The notes below the pieces were generated by a model, which ran no database searches, was not told the origin of the DNA, and saw nothing but the letters and a program-made list of their open reading frames with translations. Made by a program: the position numbers and the translations under genes. From assembly GCA_002689985.1 (NCBI GenBank), contig NZDC01000005.1, positions 1-31,509 of the forward strand: a DNA stretch of 31,509 bases. Direction: 5' to 3'. Source of the stretch: Candidatus Pacearchaeota archaeon (GTDB taxonomy: Archaea > Nanobdellota > Nanobdellia > Pacearchaeales > GW2011-AR1). The first letter of the stretch is position 1, and every line of letters starts with the position of its first letter. Below, one piece after another: positions 14,423-23,382 of the stretch.

Positions 14423-15583
14423 ATGGTGAGATTTGCACATATTGCTGATGTTCATCTAGGGGGATGGAAACAACAACCCTTACAGGATTTGAATTTTCAG
14501 TCATTTAAAAAAGCAGTTGATATTTGTATAGATGAGAAACCAGATTTTATTATCATAACTGGAGATCTCTTTGATAGTGCATATCCCGATATAGAGATTC
14601 TTAAAAAGACTTTTTTTGAATTTAGGAAATTTAAAGAAGCAAAACTTCCATGTTTTATTATTGCTGGTTCACATGATTACTCTGTTTCTGGGAAAACTTT
14701 CTTAGATGTTATAGAAAAAGCAGGATTTTGTAAGAACGTTACAAATTTTGAAGAGACAGAAGATTCAATAATATTAAATCCTACAATCCACAAGGGAGTT
14801 GCTTTATATGGTTATCCTGGGAAAAAATCTAGTCTAGAGATAAATGATTTAAGAAAAATAAAGTTAAACGATTCACCGGGAATGTTTAAGATTTTTATGC
14901 TTCATACAACAATTGATAAGGCAAAAGGAACTCTACCAATAGATTCTATAGAAACAGAATTGCTTCCAAAGGCAGATTATTATGCTTTAGGACATTTACA
15001 TATAGATTTCCAATATGGCAATTTTGTTTATCCAGGTCCAATATTCCCAAATAATTTCCAAGAACTTGAAGATTTAGAACATGGAAGATTTTATATTGTG
15101 GATACTGAAGCAATTAATTCTCTAAAGAAAATAGAATTAAAAATTAAGAAAGTTGTACCAATTTCTATTGAAATTAAAAATGCACTTATTGCAACAGAGA
15201 AAATAATTTCTGAGTTAGATAAAAAAGATATAGAAGATAAAATTGTTCTTTTAAGAATTAGTGGTGAATTAGAGAATGGAAAAAATTCAGATATAAAATT
15301 TGCTCAAATAGAAGAGTTTGCAAAACAAAAAAAAGTATACTTTTTGTTAAGAAATACTCATGATTTGAAAACAAAAGAATTAGAATTAGAAGTAGAAATA
15401 AGAAATTCAGAAGATATAGAAGAAGAAACAATAAATGTCTATTCAGAACAAAATCCCTCTGATTTTAATAAATTAATACCTCAATTAATGAATACTCTTT
15501 CAATTGAAAAACAAGAAGATGAGAAAAATGATATTTTTGAAAATAGGCTTATTGATGAATCTAAAAGAGTCTTGAAATTTTAG
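14423..15583 (+). CDS. mre11: DNA double-strand break repair nuclease Mre11
   Basis: Mre11 is the Mn-dependent nuclease of the Mre11-Rad50 complex, which processes DNA double-strand breaks. The 386 residues carry the calcineurin-like phosphoesterase motifs. They are Asp9 and His11 (IADVHLGG), GDLFD at 47-51, GSHDYS at 82-87, the His in MLHTTID and GHLHID near residue 192. The rest forms a capping domain and a C-terminal Rad50-binding region. In most Mre11 proteins the third motif is GNHD; here Ser replaces the metal-binding Asn. It ends 1 nt before rad50 and is certainly co-transcribed with it. No herA or nurA is in the window. Confidence 0.93.
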   Translation: MVRFAHIADVHLGGWKQQPLQDLNFQSFKKAVDICIDEKPDFIIITGDLFDSAYPDIEILKKTFFEFRKFKEAKLPCFIIAGSHDYSVSGKTFLDVIEKAGFCKNVTNFEETEDSIILNPTIHKGVALYGYPGKKSSLEINDLRKIKLNDSPGMFKIFMLHTTIDKAKGTLPIDSIETELLPKADYYALGHLHIDFQYGNFVYPGPIFPNNFQELEDLEHGRFYIVDTEAINSLKKIELKIKKVVPISIEIKNALIATEKIISELDKKDIEDKIVLLRISGELENGKNSDIKFAQIEEFAKQKKVYFLLRNTHDLKTKELELEVEIRNSEDIEEETINVYSEQNPSDFNKLIPQLMNTLSIEKQEDEKNDIFENRLIDESKRVLKF

Positions 15584-15584
15584 A

Positions 15585-17633
15585 ATGAGATTAAAAAAAA
15601 TAACACTAAACAATATAAGGAGTTATGAACATCAGGAAATAGAATTTCCAGAAGGTTCTAGTTTATTATCAGGAGATATTGGTTCTGGAAAAACTTCAAT
15701 TTTGTTAGGAGTAGAATTTGCATTATTTGGTTTACAACCAGGACAAAGAGGTTCTTCTTTACTCAGAAATGGAACAAGAGAAGGAGGAGTAGTAATAGAA
15801 TTAGATATTGATGAGAAAAAGATTAAAATTGAAAGAACATTAAAAAAAGGAAAAACAGTTTCTCAAGATTATTGCGGAATTACAATTAATGGAGAAAAAA
15901 AAGAAATATCTGTTGTAGAATTAAAAAATCAAGTTCTTGAATTATTAAATTATCCTAAAGAATTTTCAAAAAAACAAAATATTCTTTACAAATTTACAGT
16001 TTATACTCCTCAAGAAGAGATGAAACAAATTATATTGCAAGATCCAAAAACAAGAATAAATACTCTAAGACATGTTTTTGGAATTGATAAGTATAAAAAG
16101 ATTCTAGAAAATACATTAACAATAATTCTAAAAATGAGAGAAGAAAAAAGAAGAAAAGAAGGAGCAACTGAAAGTCTTGAACAAGATAAATCAAATTTAG
16201 TATTAAAAGAAAGTGATCTTGAAACAAGACATTCTAATTTATCCTCGATAGAAAAAGATTTTTTTTCAAAAACAGAATTAAGAAAGAAAATACAAGAAGA
16301 AAAAATGGAAGTATCTCAAAAAAGAGAAGAGAAAATAAGACTTCAACAAGAGATTGAAAAAACAAGAATAATGATTGCAAATAAAAATGAAACTACATCA
16401 AGCAACACAAGAATAGTAGAACAACTGAAAAATCAAATAGAAGAATTACAAGGGATGAAATTTGATGAATCTAAAATATTACAATTAGAACAAGAGATAA
16501 TATTAAGAAAAAAAGATAGAGAAAAATCAGATAATCATAATTTAGATATTAGTTCAAATATTAGTTCTATTAATTCAAGAATAGAAGAACTTAAGAAATT
16601 AGAACAAAAAATATCTAATTTAGAAATTTGTCCAACCTGCTTACAAAATGTTGATGCTATTTATAGAGCTAATGTTTTGAATAAATCTCATTCAGATATT
16701 GCAGAGAATAATAGAAAATTAGGGGATTTAGAACAAGAAAAAAAAGAAATTTCTGAAAGAGTAATGAAGATTAATAATAATATTTCTTTAATTGAGAAGC
16801 AAATACAAGAATTAAATATTTTAAAGATTAAATATCAAGGGATTCATGAAAAACAAACAAGATTAGAAGAGATGGAGAGATTGAATGTTGCACTTAAAAA
16901 AGATATAGAATTTCTAAATAAACATTGTGAAACATTAAAAAATTCTGTTTTTGAATTAAGTAAATTCGATGCAATATATGATATAAAACAAAAAGAATTA
17001 GAAGAAGCTTTAAAACAAGAGAGATTATCTGAAATAAAAGTAGCAGAATTAAGAAGAGAAATTGATGTTTTTTCTAAGCAAGTAGAAGAATTAAAAGAAA
17101 GAATAAAAAGAACAGAAGAAGTAAAAGAAAGATTGAATTATCTTATTGAACTTGAAAATTGGCTAACAACAAAATTTATTCCACTTATTTCATTTATTGA
17201 AAAGAATGTAATGATTAAACTTAAAGTAGAATTTTCAAAATTATTTGAAGAATGGTTTTGTATGCTTGTTTCAGATTCGTTTAATATCAGACTTAGTGAT
17301 GATTTTACACCAATAATAGAATTACAAGATTATGAATTAGATTACTCATATTTATCTGGGGGAGAAAGAACAGCTATTGCTTTAGCTTATAGATTTTCTC
17401 TTAATAAAGTTATTAATTCTCTTTTAAGTAAAATAAAAACAAAAGATGTAGTTATTTTAGATGAACCTACAGATGGATTTTCTGATCAGCAATTAGATAA
17501 GATGAGAGATGTGTTACAACAATTAGATGTAAAACAATTAATAATTGTAAGTCATGAACAGAAAATGGAAGGTTTTGTTGAGAATGTAATAAAATGTAGA
17601 AAGGAAAATGGAATTTCTTTTATTGAAGAATAA
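15585..17633 (+). CDS. rad50: DNA repair ATPase Rad50 (compact form)
   Basis: Rad50 is the SMC-like ATPase partner of Mre11. The 682 residues hold the N-terminal Walker A (GDIGSGKTS, 30-38), a long coiled coil, the zinc hook CPTC at residues 349-352, a returning coiled coil, the ABC signature YLSGGERTAIALAYRF and Walker B VVILDEPTDGF, ending with a switch His (IVSHEQ). Many archaeal Rad50 proteins are near 850-900 residues, so the coiled-coil arms are shorter than usual; the hook lies almost exactly at the middle. The ATPase motifs are intact. Confidence 0.95.
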   Translation: MRLKKITLNNIRSYEHQEIEFPEGSSLLSGDIGSGKTSILLGVEFALFGLQPGQRGSSLLRNGTREGGVVIELDIDEKKIKIERTLKKGKTVSQDYCGITINGEKKEISVVELKNQVLELLNYPKEFSKKQNILYKFTVYTPQEEMKQIILQDPKTRINTLRHVFGIDKYKKILENTLTIILKMREEKRRKEGATESLEQDKSNLVLKESDLETRHSNLSSIEKDFFSKTELRKKIQEEKMEVSQKREEKIRLQQEIEKTRIMIANKNETTSSNTRIVEQLKNQIEELQGMKFDESKILQLEQEIILRKKDREKSDNHNLDISSNISSINSRIEELKKLEQKISNLEICPTCLQNVDAIYRANVLNKSHSDIAENNRKLGDLEQEKKEISERVMKINNNISLIEKQIQELNILKIKYQGIHEKQTRLEEMERLNVALKKDIEFLNKHCETLKNSVFELSKFDAIYDIKQKELEEALKQERLSEIKVAELRREIDVFSKQVEELKERIKRTEEVKERLNYLIELENWLTTKFIPLISFIEKNVMIKLKVEFSKLFEEWFCMLVSDSFNIRLSDDFTPIIELQDYELDYSYLSGGERTAIALAYRFSLNKVINSLLSKIKTKDVVILDEPTDGFSDQQLDKMRDVLQQLDVKQLIIVSHEQKMEGFVENVIKCRKENGISFIEE

Positions 17634-17640
17634 ATGATAA

Positions 17641-17714
17641 TTTTATAAGGATATTATTTGATTTAGTTTAGAGGTGGTGGTTCACTTCAGAAACCTTATT
17701 CTGAAAATTAAAAA
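17641..17714 (+). promoter_or_regulatory. Promoter and structured leader of the M29 peptidase gene
   Basis: TTTTATAA (17641-17648) predicts transcription start near 17670, leaving a leader of about 45 nt, unlike the leaderless genes around it. The leader opens with GAGGTGGTGG (17671-17680), a good match to anti-Shine-Dalgarno but 34 nt from the ATG. It then holds the inverted repeat TTCAG/CTGAA (17686-17705) and an alternative pairing GGTT/AACC that overlaps it. A GTG right after the SD-like block would open a 17-codon frame running over the peptidase start. Confidence 0.35.
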
Positions 17715-18791
17715 ATGCCAGTTGATTTAAGAACAAGAAAATTAGCACAATTAGCAGTAAGATATTCTGTATTTGTAAAACCAGGAGAAAAAGTAATTAT
17801 ATCTGGAGGAAGTGAAGCAATACCTTTTTTAGTAGAACTTTATAAGGAAATTCTCTTGAAAAAAGCTTACCCAATTGTTAAAGTTGGTTTGCCAGGAATT
17901 AATGATTTTTTTTATAAATATGCAACAAACGACCAAATAAAATATTTCCCGGATTATTGGATGAATACTATTAAAGGAGCTCAAAAGTATATAGGAGTTT
18001 CTACTGACCTAAATACAAGAGAATTAACAAATGTTGATTCAAAAAAAATATCTGAAAGACAAAAAGTAACTCACATAATTAGTGAATATGTTTGTAATGA
18101 AAAGGATAAAATAAGAAGATGTACAATTGCTTATCCTGTTCAAGCTTTAGCACAAGAAGCTGAGATGTCTTTAACAGAATATGAGAACTTTGTTTATCAG
18201 GCTTGCTTACAGGACTGGAAAAAACTAGGGAGAAAAATGGATAAAATAGCAAAAAGATTTGAAAAAGGAAAGGAAGTCCATCTAATTGGAGAAGGAGTTG
18301 ATTTAAGATTTTCTATTGAAGGAAAAAATTGTGTTGCTGATAAAGGAGAAGAGAATATGCCTGGAGGGGAAGTTTTTATGGCCCCTGTTAGAGAGAGTTT
18401 AGATGGTTGGATTAAATTTGATTATCCTGCAATTAGAGGGGGAAAAGAAGTTACAAATATTGAGTTAAAATTTAAAGATGGAAAAGTAGTTGAAGCAAAA
18501 GCATCAAAAAATGAAGATTTTTTACAAGAAATGTTAGCAACAGATGAAAATGCTTCTTATGTAGGAGAGTTTGGAGTTGGTTGCAATCCCAAAGTAGATA
18601 GATTTACTAAAGATCTTTTATTTGATGAGAAGATTGGAGGAACAATCCATTTAGCCCTAGGAAGTGCATATAAGGAAAATGGAGGAGGGAATGATTCTTC
18701 AATTCATTGGGATATTGTTAAAGATATGAAAAATGCAAAGATAATCTTAGATAGAAAAGTTATTCAAAATAAAGGAAAATGGAAAATTTAA
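17715..18791 (+). CDS. M29-family aminopeptidase (AmpS/PepS-like)
   Basis: Metallo-aminopeptidase of MEROPS family M29, a cytosolic dimeric enzyme with two metals that trims N-terminal residues from peptides. The 358 residues include the N-terminal LAQLAVRYSVFVKPGEKVII and the metal and catalytic residues in family order. These are Glu219 (NMPGGEVF), Glu285 (VGEFGVG), His312 and Tyr319 (GTIHLALGSAY), and His331 with Asp333 (HWDIV). Length is somewhat below the usual 400. It has its own promoter. It sits beside psmB and could finish degradation of proteasome products, which is inference from context. Confidence 0.9.
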   Translation: MPVDLRTRKLAQLAVRYSVFVKPGEKVIISGGSEAIPFLVELYKEILLKKAYPIVKVGLPGINDFFYKYATNDQIKYFPDYWMNTIKGAQKYIGVSTDLNTRELTNVDSKKISERQKVTHIISEYVCNEKDKIRRCTIAYPVQALAQEAEMSLTEYENFVYQACLQDWKKLGRKMDKIAKRFEKGKEVHLIGEGVDLRFSIEGKNCVADKGEENMPGGEVFMAPVRESLDGWIKFDYPAIRGGKEVTNIELKFKDGKVVEAKASKNEDFLQEMLATDENASYVGEFGVGCNPKVDRFTKDLLFDEKIGGTIHLALGSAYKENGGGNDSSIHWDIVKDMKNAKIILDRKVIQNKGKWKI

Positions 18792-18802
18792 TTATGCCGA
18801 AA

Positions 18803-18813
18803 CATTTAAATAA
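18803..18813 (+). promoter_or_regulatory. TATA-like element before psmB
   Basis: CATTTAAATAA lies about 63 nt before the psmB ATG, which would leave a leader near 38 nt. A second AT-rich element nearer the gene cannot be excluded. Confidence 0.3.
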
Positions 18814-18870
18814 TGCCCTTTCTCTAATTTTTTATAGATTCTAAAAATATTTTACAAAATATTATTAAAA

Positions 18871-19527
18871 ATGGATGCTGAATTAAAAAATTCAATATTA
18901 AAAACAGGAACAACTATTCTTGGAATTGTTTGTAAAGACGGAGTTATAATGGCTGCCGATAAACAATCAACTGCAGGAAATATTGTTATGAATAAGGATT
19001 CTGAGAAAATTAAACAAGTAAATAATTATTTACTATTTGCAGGAACAGGAATGGTATCAGATATTCAAAGATCAGTAAAATTATCTGCAGCAGAATTAAG
19101 ATTAAAGGAATTAAAATCAAGAGTAAGACCAACTATTAAACAAGGAGCAAATTTAATTTCTAGCATTATCTATCAATCAATTAGGCAACCGACAATGTTA
19201 CAATTCATGGTTGGAAGTTTAGTATCAGGAATAAATGAAGATGGAACAATAGAAGTTTATTCAATAGATCCTTCTGGAGGCATAAAAAAGATTGAAGATT
19301 ATGATGCAAACTTTGGTAGTGGTATGCCTTATGTTTTAGGATTACTTGAAAGACAATATAAAAAAGGAATGAATGTAAAAGAAGGAGTAGAATTAGCAAA
19401 AGAAGCCTTAAAATCAGCAACACAAAGAGATGTGGGTTCTGGATATGGAATAGATATTTTTACAATAACAAAAGATGGGATTAAAAAAGTGGTAGAACAA
19501 GAAATTATACCTGAATATAAAGGTTAA
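18871..19527 (+). CDS. psmB: 20S proteasome beta subunit
   Basis: PsmB forms the catalytic inner rings of the proteasome. The 218 residues start with a 13-residue propeptide ending in KTG. Cleavage exposes Thr14 as the nucleophile (TTILGIVCKDGVIMAADKQS), with Asp17 and Lys33 in mature numbering conserved (AADKQS and SEKIKQ). Later motifs are FAGTGMVSD, FGSGMPYVLG and the RDVGSGYGIDIF segment with the supporting Asp and Ser. It is transcribed alone, between the M29 peptidase and fttA. The partner alpha subunit is at 6639-7364. Confidence 0.96.
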   Translation: MDAELKNSILKTGTTILGIVCKDGVIMAADKQSTAGNIVMNKDSEKIKQVNNYLLFAGTGMVSDIQRSVKLSAAELRLKELKSRVRPTIKQGANLISSIIYQSIRQPTMLQFMVGSLVSGINEDGTIEVYSIDPSGGIKKIEDYDANFGSGMPYVLGLLERQYKKGMNVKEGVELAKEALKSATQRDVGSGYGIDIFTITKDGIKKVVEQEIIPEYKG

Positions 19528-19566
19528 TAATAGGATCTAAGAATTTTAATACAATATTAATACAAA

Positions 19567-21450
19567 ATGGACATTCTAAAAAAGATAATTGAAAAGTTAC
19601 ATGGTAATATAACTGATGCGAGTTTTGAAGGAGCAAATATAGTCTTATATACTAATAATGAAAAGTTTTTCAAGGAAGGGGAAGGGAAAATAAAGGAGAT
19701 AGTTAATGATATTAAAAAAAGAATTGAGTTAAGATCAGATCAAAAAATCTTATTAGAACAAGAAAAGACAGAAGCAGAAATTAAAAGAATTGTTCCAGAA
19801 GAAGCAGAAATAACAAATATTATCTTTGATCCTCACAGAAGTATTGTAATAATTGAAGCAAAAAAACCAGGACTTGTAATTGGAAAACAAGGAATTATTC
19901 TTGAAGAAATAAAAAAAAGTACATTATGGACGCCTCAGATTCAAAGATCTCCTGCAATAAAGAGTCAAATTACAGAGAATATAAGAGAAGTTCTTTATGC
20001 AAATAATAATTATAGAAGAAAATTTCTTAATTCAATTGGGAAAAAAATCTACAAAGAATGGAATCCTGAAAAAACAGAAGGATGGATTAGACTTACTTTT
20101 TTAGGTGGAGCAAGACAAGTTGGAAGAAGTTGTATACTTATACAAACAAATAATTCAAAAATTCTTATGGATTGTGGAGTTGATGTTGCATCTCATGGTG
20201 AAAATAAATTTCCTCATTTTGATGTTCCTGAGTTTGATATAAGTCAATTAGATGCAATAATTATTAGTCATGCTCATTTAGACCATGTGGGTTTAGTTCC
20301 TTATTTATATAAGATGGGATATAAAGGACCTATTTATATGACTCCTCCAACAAGAGACATTGCAGCATTATTATCATTAGATTTTATTGGTGTAGCTTAC
20401 AAGCAAGCAGCACAACCTTTGTTTAGTTCAAAAGATATTAAAGAAATGGTTAAACATAGTATTTGTTTAAATTATAATGAAGTGACAGATGTAACTCCAG
20501 ATATAAGACTTACATTTTATAATGCAGGTCACGTACTAGGAAGTGCAATGGTTCATTTAAATATTGGAAATGGGGCACATAATTTACTTTATACAGGAGA
20601 TTATAAATATGCAAGAACTCGTCTTTTAGATCCTGTTATTACAAATTTTCCAAGAGTAGAGTCAGTAATTACAGAATCAACTTATGGCTCAAAAAATGAT
20701 GTTCTCCCTCCAAGAAAAGAGACTGAAGAAAAGTTTCTTCAAATGGTTAAAGAAACAATAGAAAAAAAGGGTAAAGTTTTAATTCCTGAATTAGGTTTAG
20801 GTCATGCTCAAGAAACTCTTTTAAGAGTTGAAGAAGCAATTAGAACAGGAGAGCTTCCAAAAGTTCCAATGTATGTTGATGGAATGATTTGGGATATTAA
20901 TGCAATTCATACAGCTTATCCTGATTTTTTAAGTAATAAAATTAGATCACAAATATTTCAGGATAATAATCCTTTTACATCTGATTTATTTTTGAGAGTT
21001 GGATCTCCTCAAGAAAGAAAAAAAGTAATTGAAGGAGGCCCGTGTATTGTTATTGCAACATCAGGTATGCTTGTTGGTGGAGCATCTGTTGAATATTTAA
21101 AACATTTTGCAGAAAATAAAAATAATTTAATGGTTCTTAGTTGTTATCAAGGACCAGGTTCTATTGGAAGAAAGATACAAGATGGAGATAGAGTAGTATC
21201 AATTGATGATGAAGGAGGAAAAAAACAAATAAATGTAAATTTAAGAGTAGAATCTTTAACAGGTTTATCTCCTCATGCAGGAAGAAATGAACTACTTTCT
21301 TTTTTTAGTCATATGAGACCTAGGCCTAAAAGGATAATAGTTGATCATGGCGAGGTTTCAAAATCTTTAGATTTAGCATCTTCCTTATATAAACTTAATC
21401 ATATAGAAACTAATGTTCCAAGACTTCTCGAAACTTTGAGATTAAGGTAA
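19567..21450 (+). CDS. fttA: Transcription termination factor FttA (aCPSF1)
   Basis: FttA is the archaeal CPSF73-like RNase that cleaves the nascent RNA and terminates transcription. The 627 residues contain, in order, a double KH region (about 1-145, with KPGLVIGKQGIILEEIKKST), the MBL domain with LGGARQVGRSCILI and HAHLDHVG from His235, a beta-CASP domain (about 370-560, with IPELGLGHAQETLL and IATSGMLVGGASVEYL), and the C-terminal GLSPHAGRNELLSFF and VDHGE motifs. It is full length with all metal ligands present. It lies 39 nt after psmB and is the second beta-CASP nuclease in the window after RNase J. Confidence 0.96.
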   Translation: MDILKKIIEKLHGNITDASFEGANIVLYTNNEKFFKEGEGKIKEIVNDIKKRIELRSDQKILLEQEKTEAEIKRIVPEEAEITNIIFDPHRSIVIIEAKKPGLVIGKQGIILEEIKKSTLWTPQIQRSPAIKSQITENIREVLYANNNYRRKFLNSIGKKIYKEWNPEKTEGWIRLTFLGGARQVGRSCILIQTNNSKILMDCGVDVASHGENKFPHFDVPEFDISQLDAIIISHAHLDHVGLVPYLYKMGYKGPIYMTPPTRDIAALLSLDFIGVAYKQAAQPLFSSKDIKEMVKHSICLNYNEVTDVTPDIRLTFYNAGHVLGSAMVHLNIGNGAHNLLYTGDYKYARTRLLDPVITNFPRVESVITESTYGSKNDVLPPRKETEEKFLQMVKETIEKKGKVLIPELGLGHAQETLLRVEEAIRTGELPKVPMYVDGMIWDINAIHTAYPDFLSNKIRSQIFQDNNPFTSDLFLRVGSPQERKKVIEGGPCIVIATSGMLVGGASVEYLKHFAENKNNLMVLSCYQGPGSIGRKIQDGDRVVSIDDEGGKKQINVNLRVESLTGLSPHAGRNELLSFFSHMRPRPKRIIVDHGEVSKSLDLASSLYKLNHIETNVPRLLETLRLR

Positions 21451-21466
21451 TTTTTTCAATAAAAAC

Positions 21467-21474
21467 TTTAAAAA
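21467..21474 (+). promoter_or_regulatory. TATA box of the presenilin-like protease gene
   Basis: TTTAAAAA is centred 26 nt before the ATG at 21496, fitting a leaderless transcript. Confidence 0.45.
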
Positions 21475-21495
21475 CTATTTTTTCTTTTATATATT

Positions 21496-22398
21496 ATGAA
21501 ACATAATCTAAAGATTACAATTGTGTTATTAGTGATGTTTATTATAACACAGTTTATTGGGCTTTATGTTGTTAATTATTACCAGGCAGAAGATAAGGAA
21601 TTACCTTTTGGCATGGAAACTCCAGAGATAAAAGAAGTAAGAGAATTTAATGAAATATTTGTTTCAATTGTCTTTGCATTTGCAATCGCAATTTCTTTAT
21701 TATTTTTATTAACTAAATTTAAAGCAGAATTTATTTTGAAATTATGGTTTTTTATTGTAGTTATAATTGCATTGGGTATTACTTTTACTACATTTTTTCC
21801 TGGAATAAAATATTGGTCATTCATTGCTTTGATTATAGCTTTACCCTTAGCATATATAAAAATTTATAAAAGAGAATTTTTAATACATAATCTTACAGAA
21901 TTATTTATTTATCCTGGAATTGCTGCTGTTTTTGTTCCAATACTTAATATTTGGACACTGGTTATTCTTTTGATATTAATTTCAATTTATGATATGTGGG
22001 CTGTTTGGCATTCAGGCATAATGCAAAAGATGGCAAAATATCAGATAAATAAGTTAAATATTTTCTCTGGTTTTTTTGTTCCATATATCTCAAAGAAATT
22101 AAAATTAAAGATTAAAAAGATGAAAAAGTCAGATTTAAAGAAAAAGAAAATAAAAGTTAATATTGCAATTTTAGGAGGAGGAGATGTAATATTTCCTATA
22201 ATTAGTGCAGGAGTTATGTTAAAAACATTTGGAATAGGATCAGCATTATTTGTTATTCTTGGTGCAGCTCTTGGATTAAGTTATTTACTATTTTTTGCAG
22301 AGAAAAAGAAGTTTTATCCAGCAATGCCATTTATTAGTGCAGGGATTTTTTTAGGAATGATTTTGAGTAAAGTTTTGCTTTATCAAAATTTAATTTAA
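21496..22398 (+). CDS. Presenilin/signal-peptide-peptidase-like intramembrane aspartyl protease (A22)
   Basis: This 300-residue polytopic membrane protein has about eight or nine hydrophobic segments. It carries the three hallmarks of GxGD proteases: Tyr165-Asp166 in a membrane helix (ISIYDMWAVWHSG), GGGD at 227-230 (LGGGDVIFPIISAG) with the second catalytic Asp, and PAMP at 275-278, equivalent to the PAL motif. A basic cytosolic loop (about 200-220) separates the two catalytic helices. Archaeal homologues are studied as presenilin models. It probably cleaves membrane-bound peptides or signal peptides; the substrate is unknown. It is monocistronic and convergent with the Ntn-hydrolase gene. 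Confidence 0.9.
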   Translation: MKHNLKITIVLLVMFIITQFIGLYVVNYYQAEDKELPFGMETPEIKEVREFNEIFVSIVFAFAIAISLLFLLTKFKAEFILKLWFFIVVIIALGITFTTFFPGIKYWSFIALIIALPLAYIKIYKREFLIHNLTELFIYPGIAAVFVPILNIWTLVILLILISIYDMWAVWHSGIMQKMAKYQINKLNIFSGFFVPYISKKLKLKIKKMKKSDLKKKKIKVNIAILGGGDVIFPIISAGVMLKTFGIGSALFVILGAALGLSYLLFFAEKKKFYPAMPFISAGIFLGMILSKVLLYQNLI

Positions 22399-22442
22399 AA
22401 AATTAAATAGAAATTAGATTTAGGAAAATAAATGATTAGAAT

Positions 22443-23360
22443 TTATCCCTTATATCCCCTTAATATTCTATCAAATTCATCCCAGTTTTTAGAAGTATTT
22501 TGCATTTCTTTTTTAATCTTAATAAAATCTCCATCTTGTGTAACAAGTTCAAAAACTTTATCATAAACAAAAACTTTATCTAAAAAATTTCTTGTTAAAC
22601 CCTCAACAAGTTCCCCCGCTAAAATACACTGATTATCACTAGGGATAATTGGAACATCATTTTTAGGAACATATGCTATACCAAGAGAGCCTCCAACACC
22701 CTGATTTATATTCTTAGAAGCATTTGTCGCTTCAATAATTTTAACAATTCCTTCTTTTGGTTCAATCCTCTCCCTTTGATCTCTTGATAAACTTGCAATA
22801 TAAGAAGATAAAATTTTATCTGATTCATCGGCTCCACTCCCAATAGAAGAATAATTCATTATATTTTCTCCTCCAATACCTGAAGTATTTGATGAGTATA
22901 TACCAAATTTTCCATTTTCCATTCCACCAAGTAAAACAGTCATTGCAAATTTTTCATCTACTTGATTTAAAAAATTTATCCCTGCTTTTTTAGTATCTTC
23001 ACCTAAAGCAACTCCATTTATTTGACTTGTTAAAAAATTTTCAAGGTTAATTCCAACACTAGCCAAAAGAACATTATTTTTTTGTTGGTTTTTATAGTTA
23101 ATAATCTCTTGATTAACAATATTATAAGCATCATTTAAAGAAAAATCCCCTTTAGTTTCCATTAATTCTTTAATATTATTATTAGATAGTTTGTAAACTC
23201 TTCCTAACATATTTATAGGACCACTTCCCCCATAAACAAAGGATTTCCCAAGTTTATGCAATTTTTGTGAAACATTAGTTTTTCTTAGATCTGTAGATGC
23301 TTGTTCATCTGCCGCTACAATTCCTGCTTCTTTTAATCCTAACATATTTATTACTGTCAT
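22443..23360 (-). CDS. Divergent proteasome-fold Ntn-hydrolase paralogue
   Basis: This 305-residue protein resembles the proteasome beta/HslV superfamily but is neither PsmA nor PsmB. After removal of Met1 the N-terminus would be Thr (TVINMLGLKEAGIVAADEQA). Counting from that Thr, Asp falls at 17 in AADEQ, as in PsmB AADKQ, and a Lys at 32 lies by the usual Lys33. YGGSGPINMLGRVYK matches the FAGTGMVSD region, and SIGSGADESDKILSSYIASL matches FGSGMPYVLG. The supporting RDVGSG motif is changed to INQGVGGS. It has a longer middle part and about 70 extra C-terminal residues. An in-frame stop lies one codon before the ATG, so there is no propeptide. TATA spacing fits a leaderless mRNA. It is divergent from the operon at 23489. 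Confidence 0.75.
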   Translation of the reverse strand: MTVINMLGLKEAGIVAADEQASTDLRKTNVSQKLHKLGKSFVYGGSGPINMLGRVYKLSNNNIKELMETKGDFSLNDAYNIVNQEIINYKNQQKNNVLLASVGINLENFLTSQINGVALGEDTKKAGINFLNQVDEKFAMTVLLGGMENGKFGIYSSNTSGIGGENIMNYSSIGSGADESDKILSSYIASLSRDQRERIEPKEGIVKIIEATNASKNINQGVGGSLGIAYVPKNDVPIIPSDNQCILAGELVEGLTRNFLDKVFVYDKVFELVTQDGDFIKIKKEMQNTSKNWDEFDRILRGYKG

Positions 23361-23382
23361 GATTTATTTAGTGTATAAGTTA

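Noticed and set aside
17677..17730. 17-codon GTG frame over the M29 start as a leader peptide
   Set aside because: The SD-like block directly abuts the GTG, so initiation there is doubtful; kept only as a remark on the leader.
22443..23360. Reading the Ntn protein as a second PsmB subunit
   Set aside because: It has no propeptide, is much longer, and lacks the RDVGSG motif; similarity is to the fold rather than to PsmB itself.
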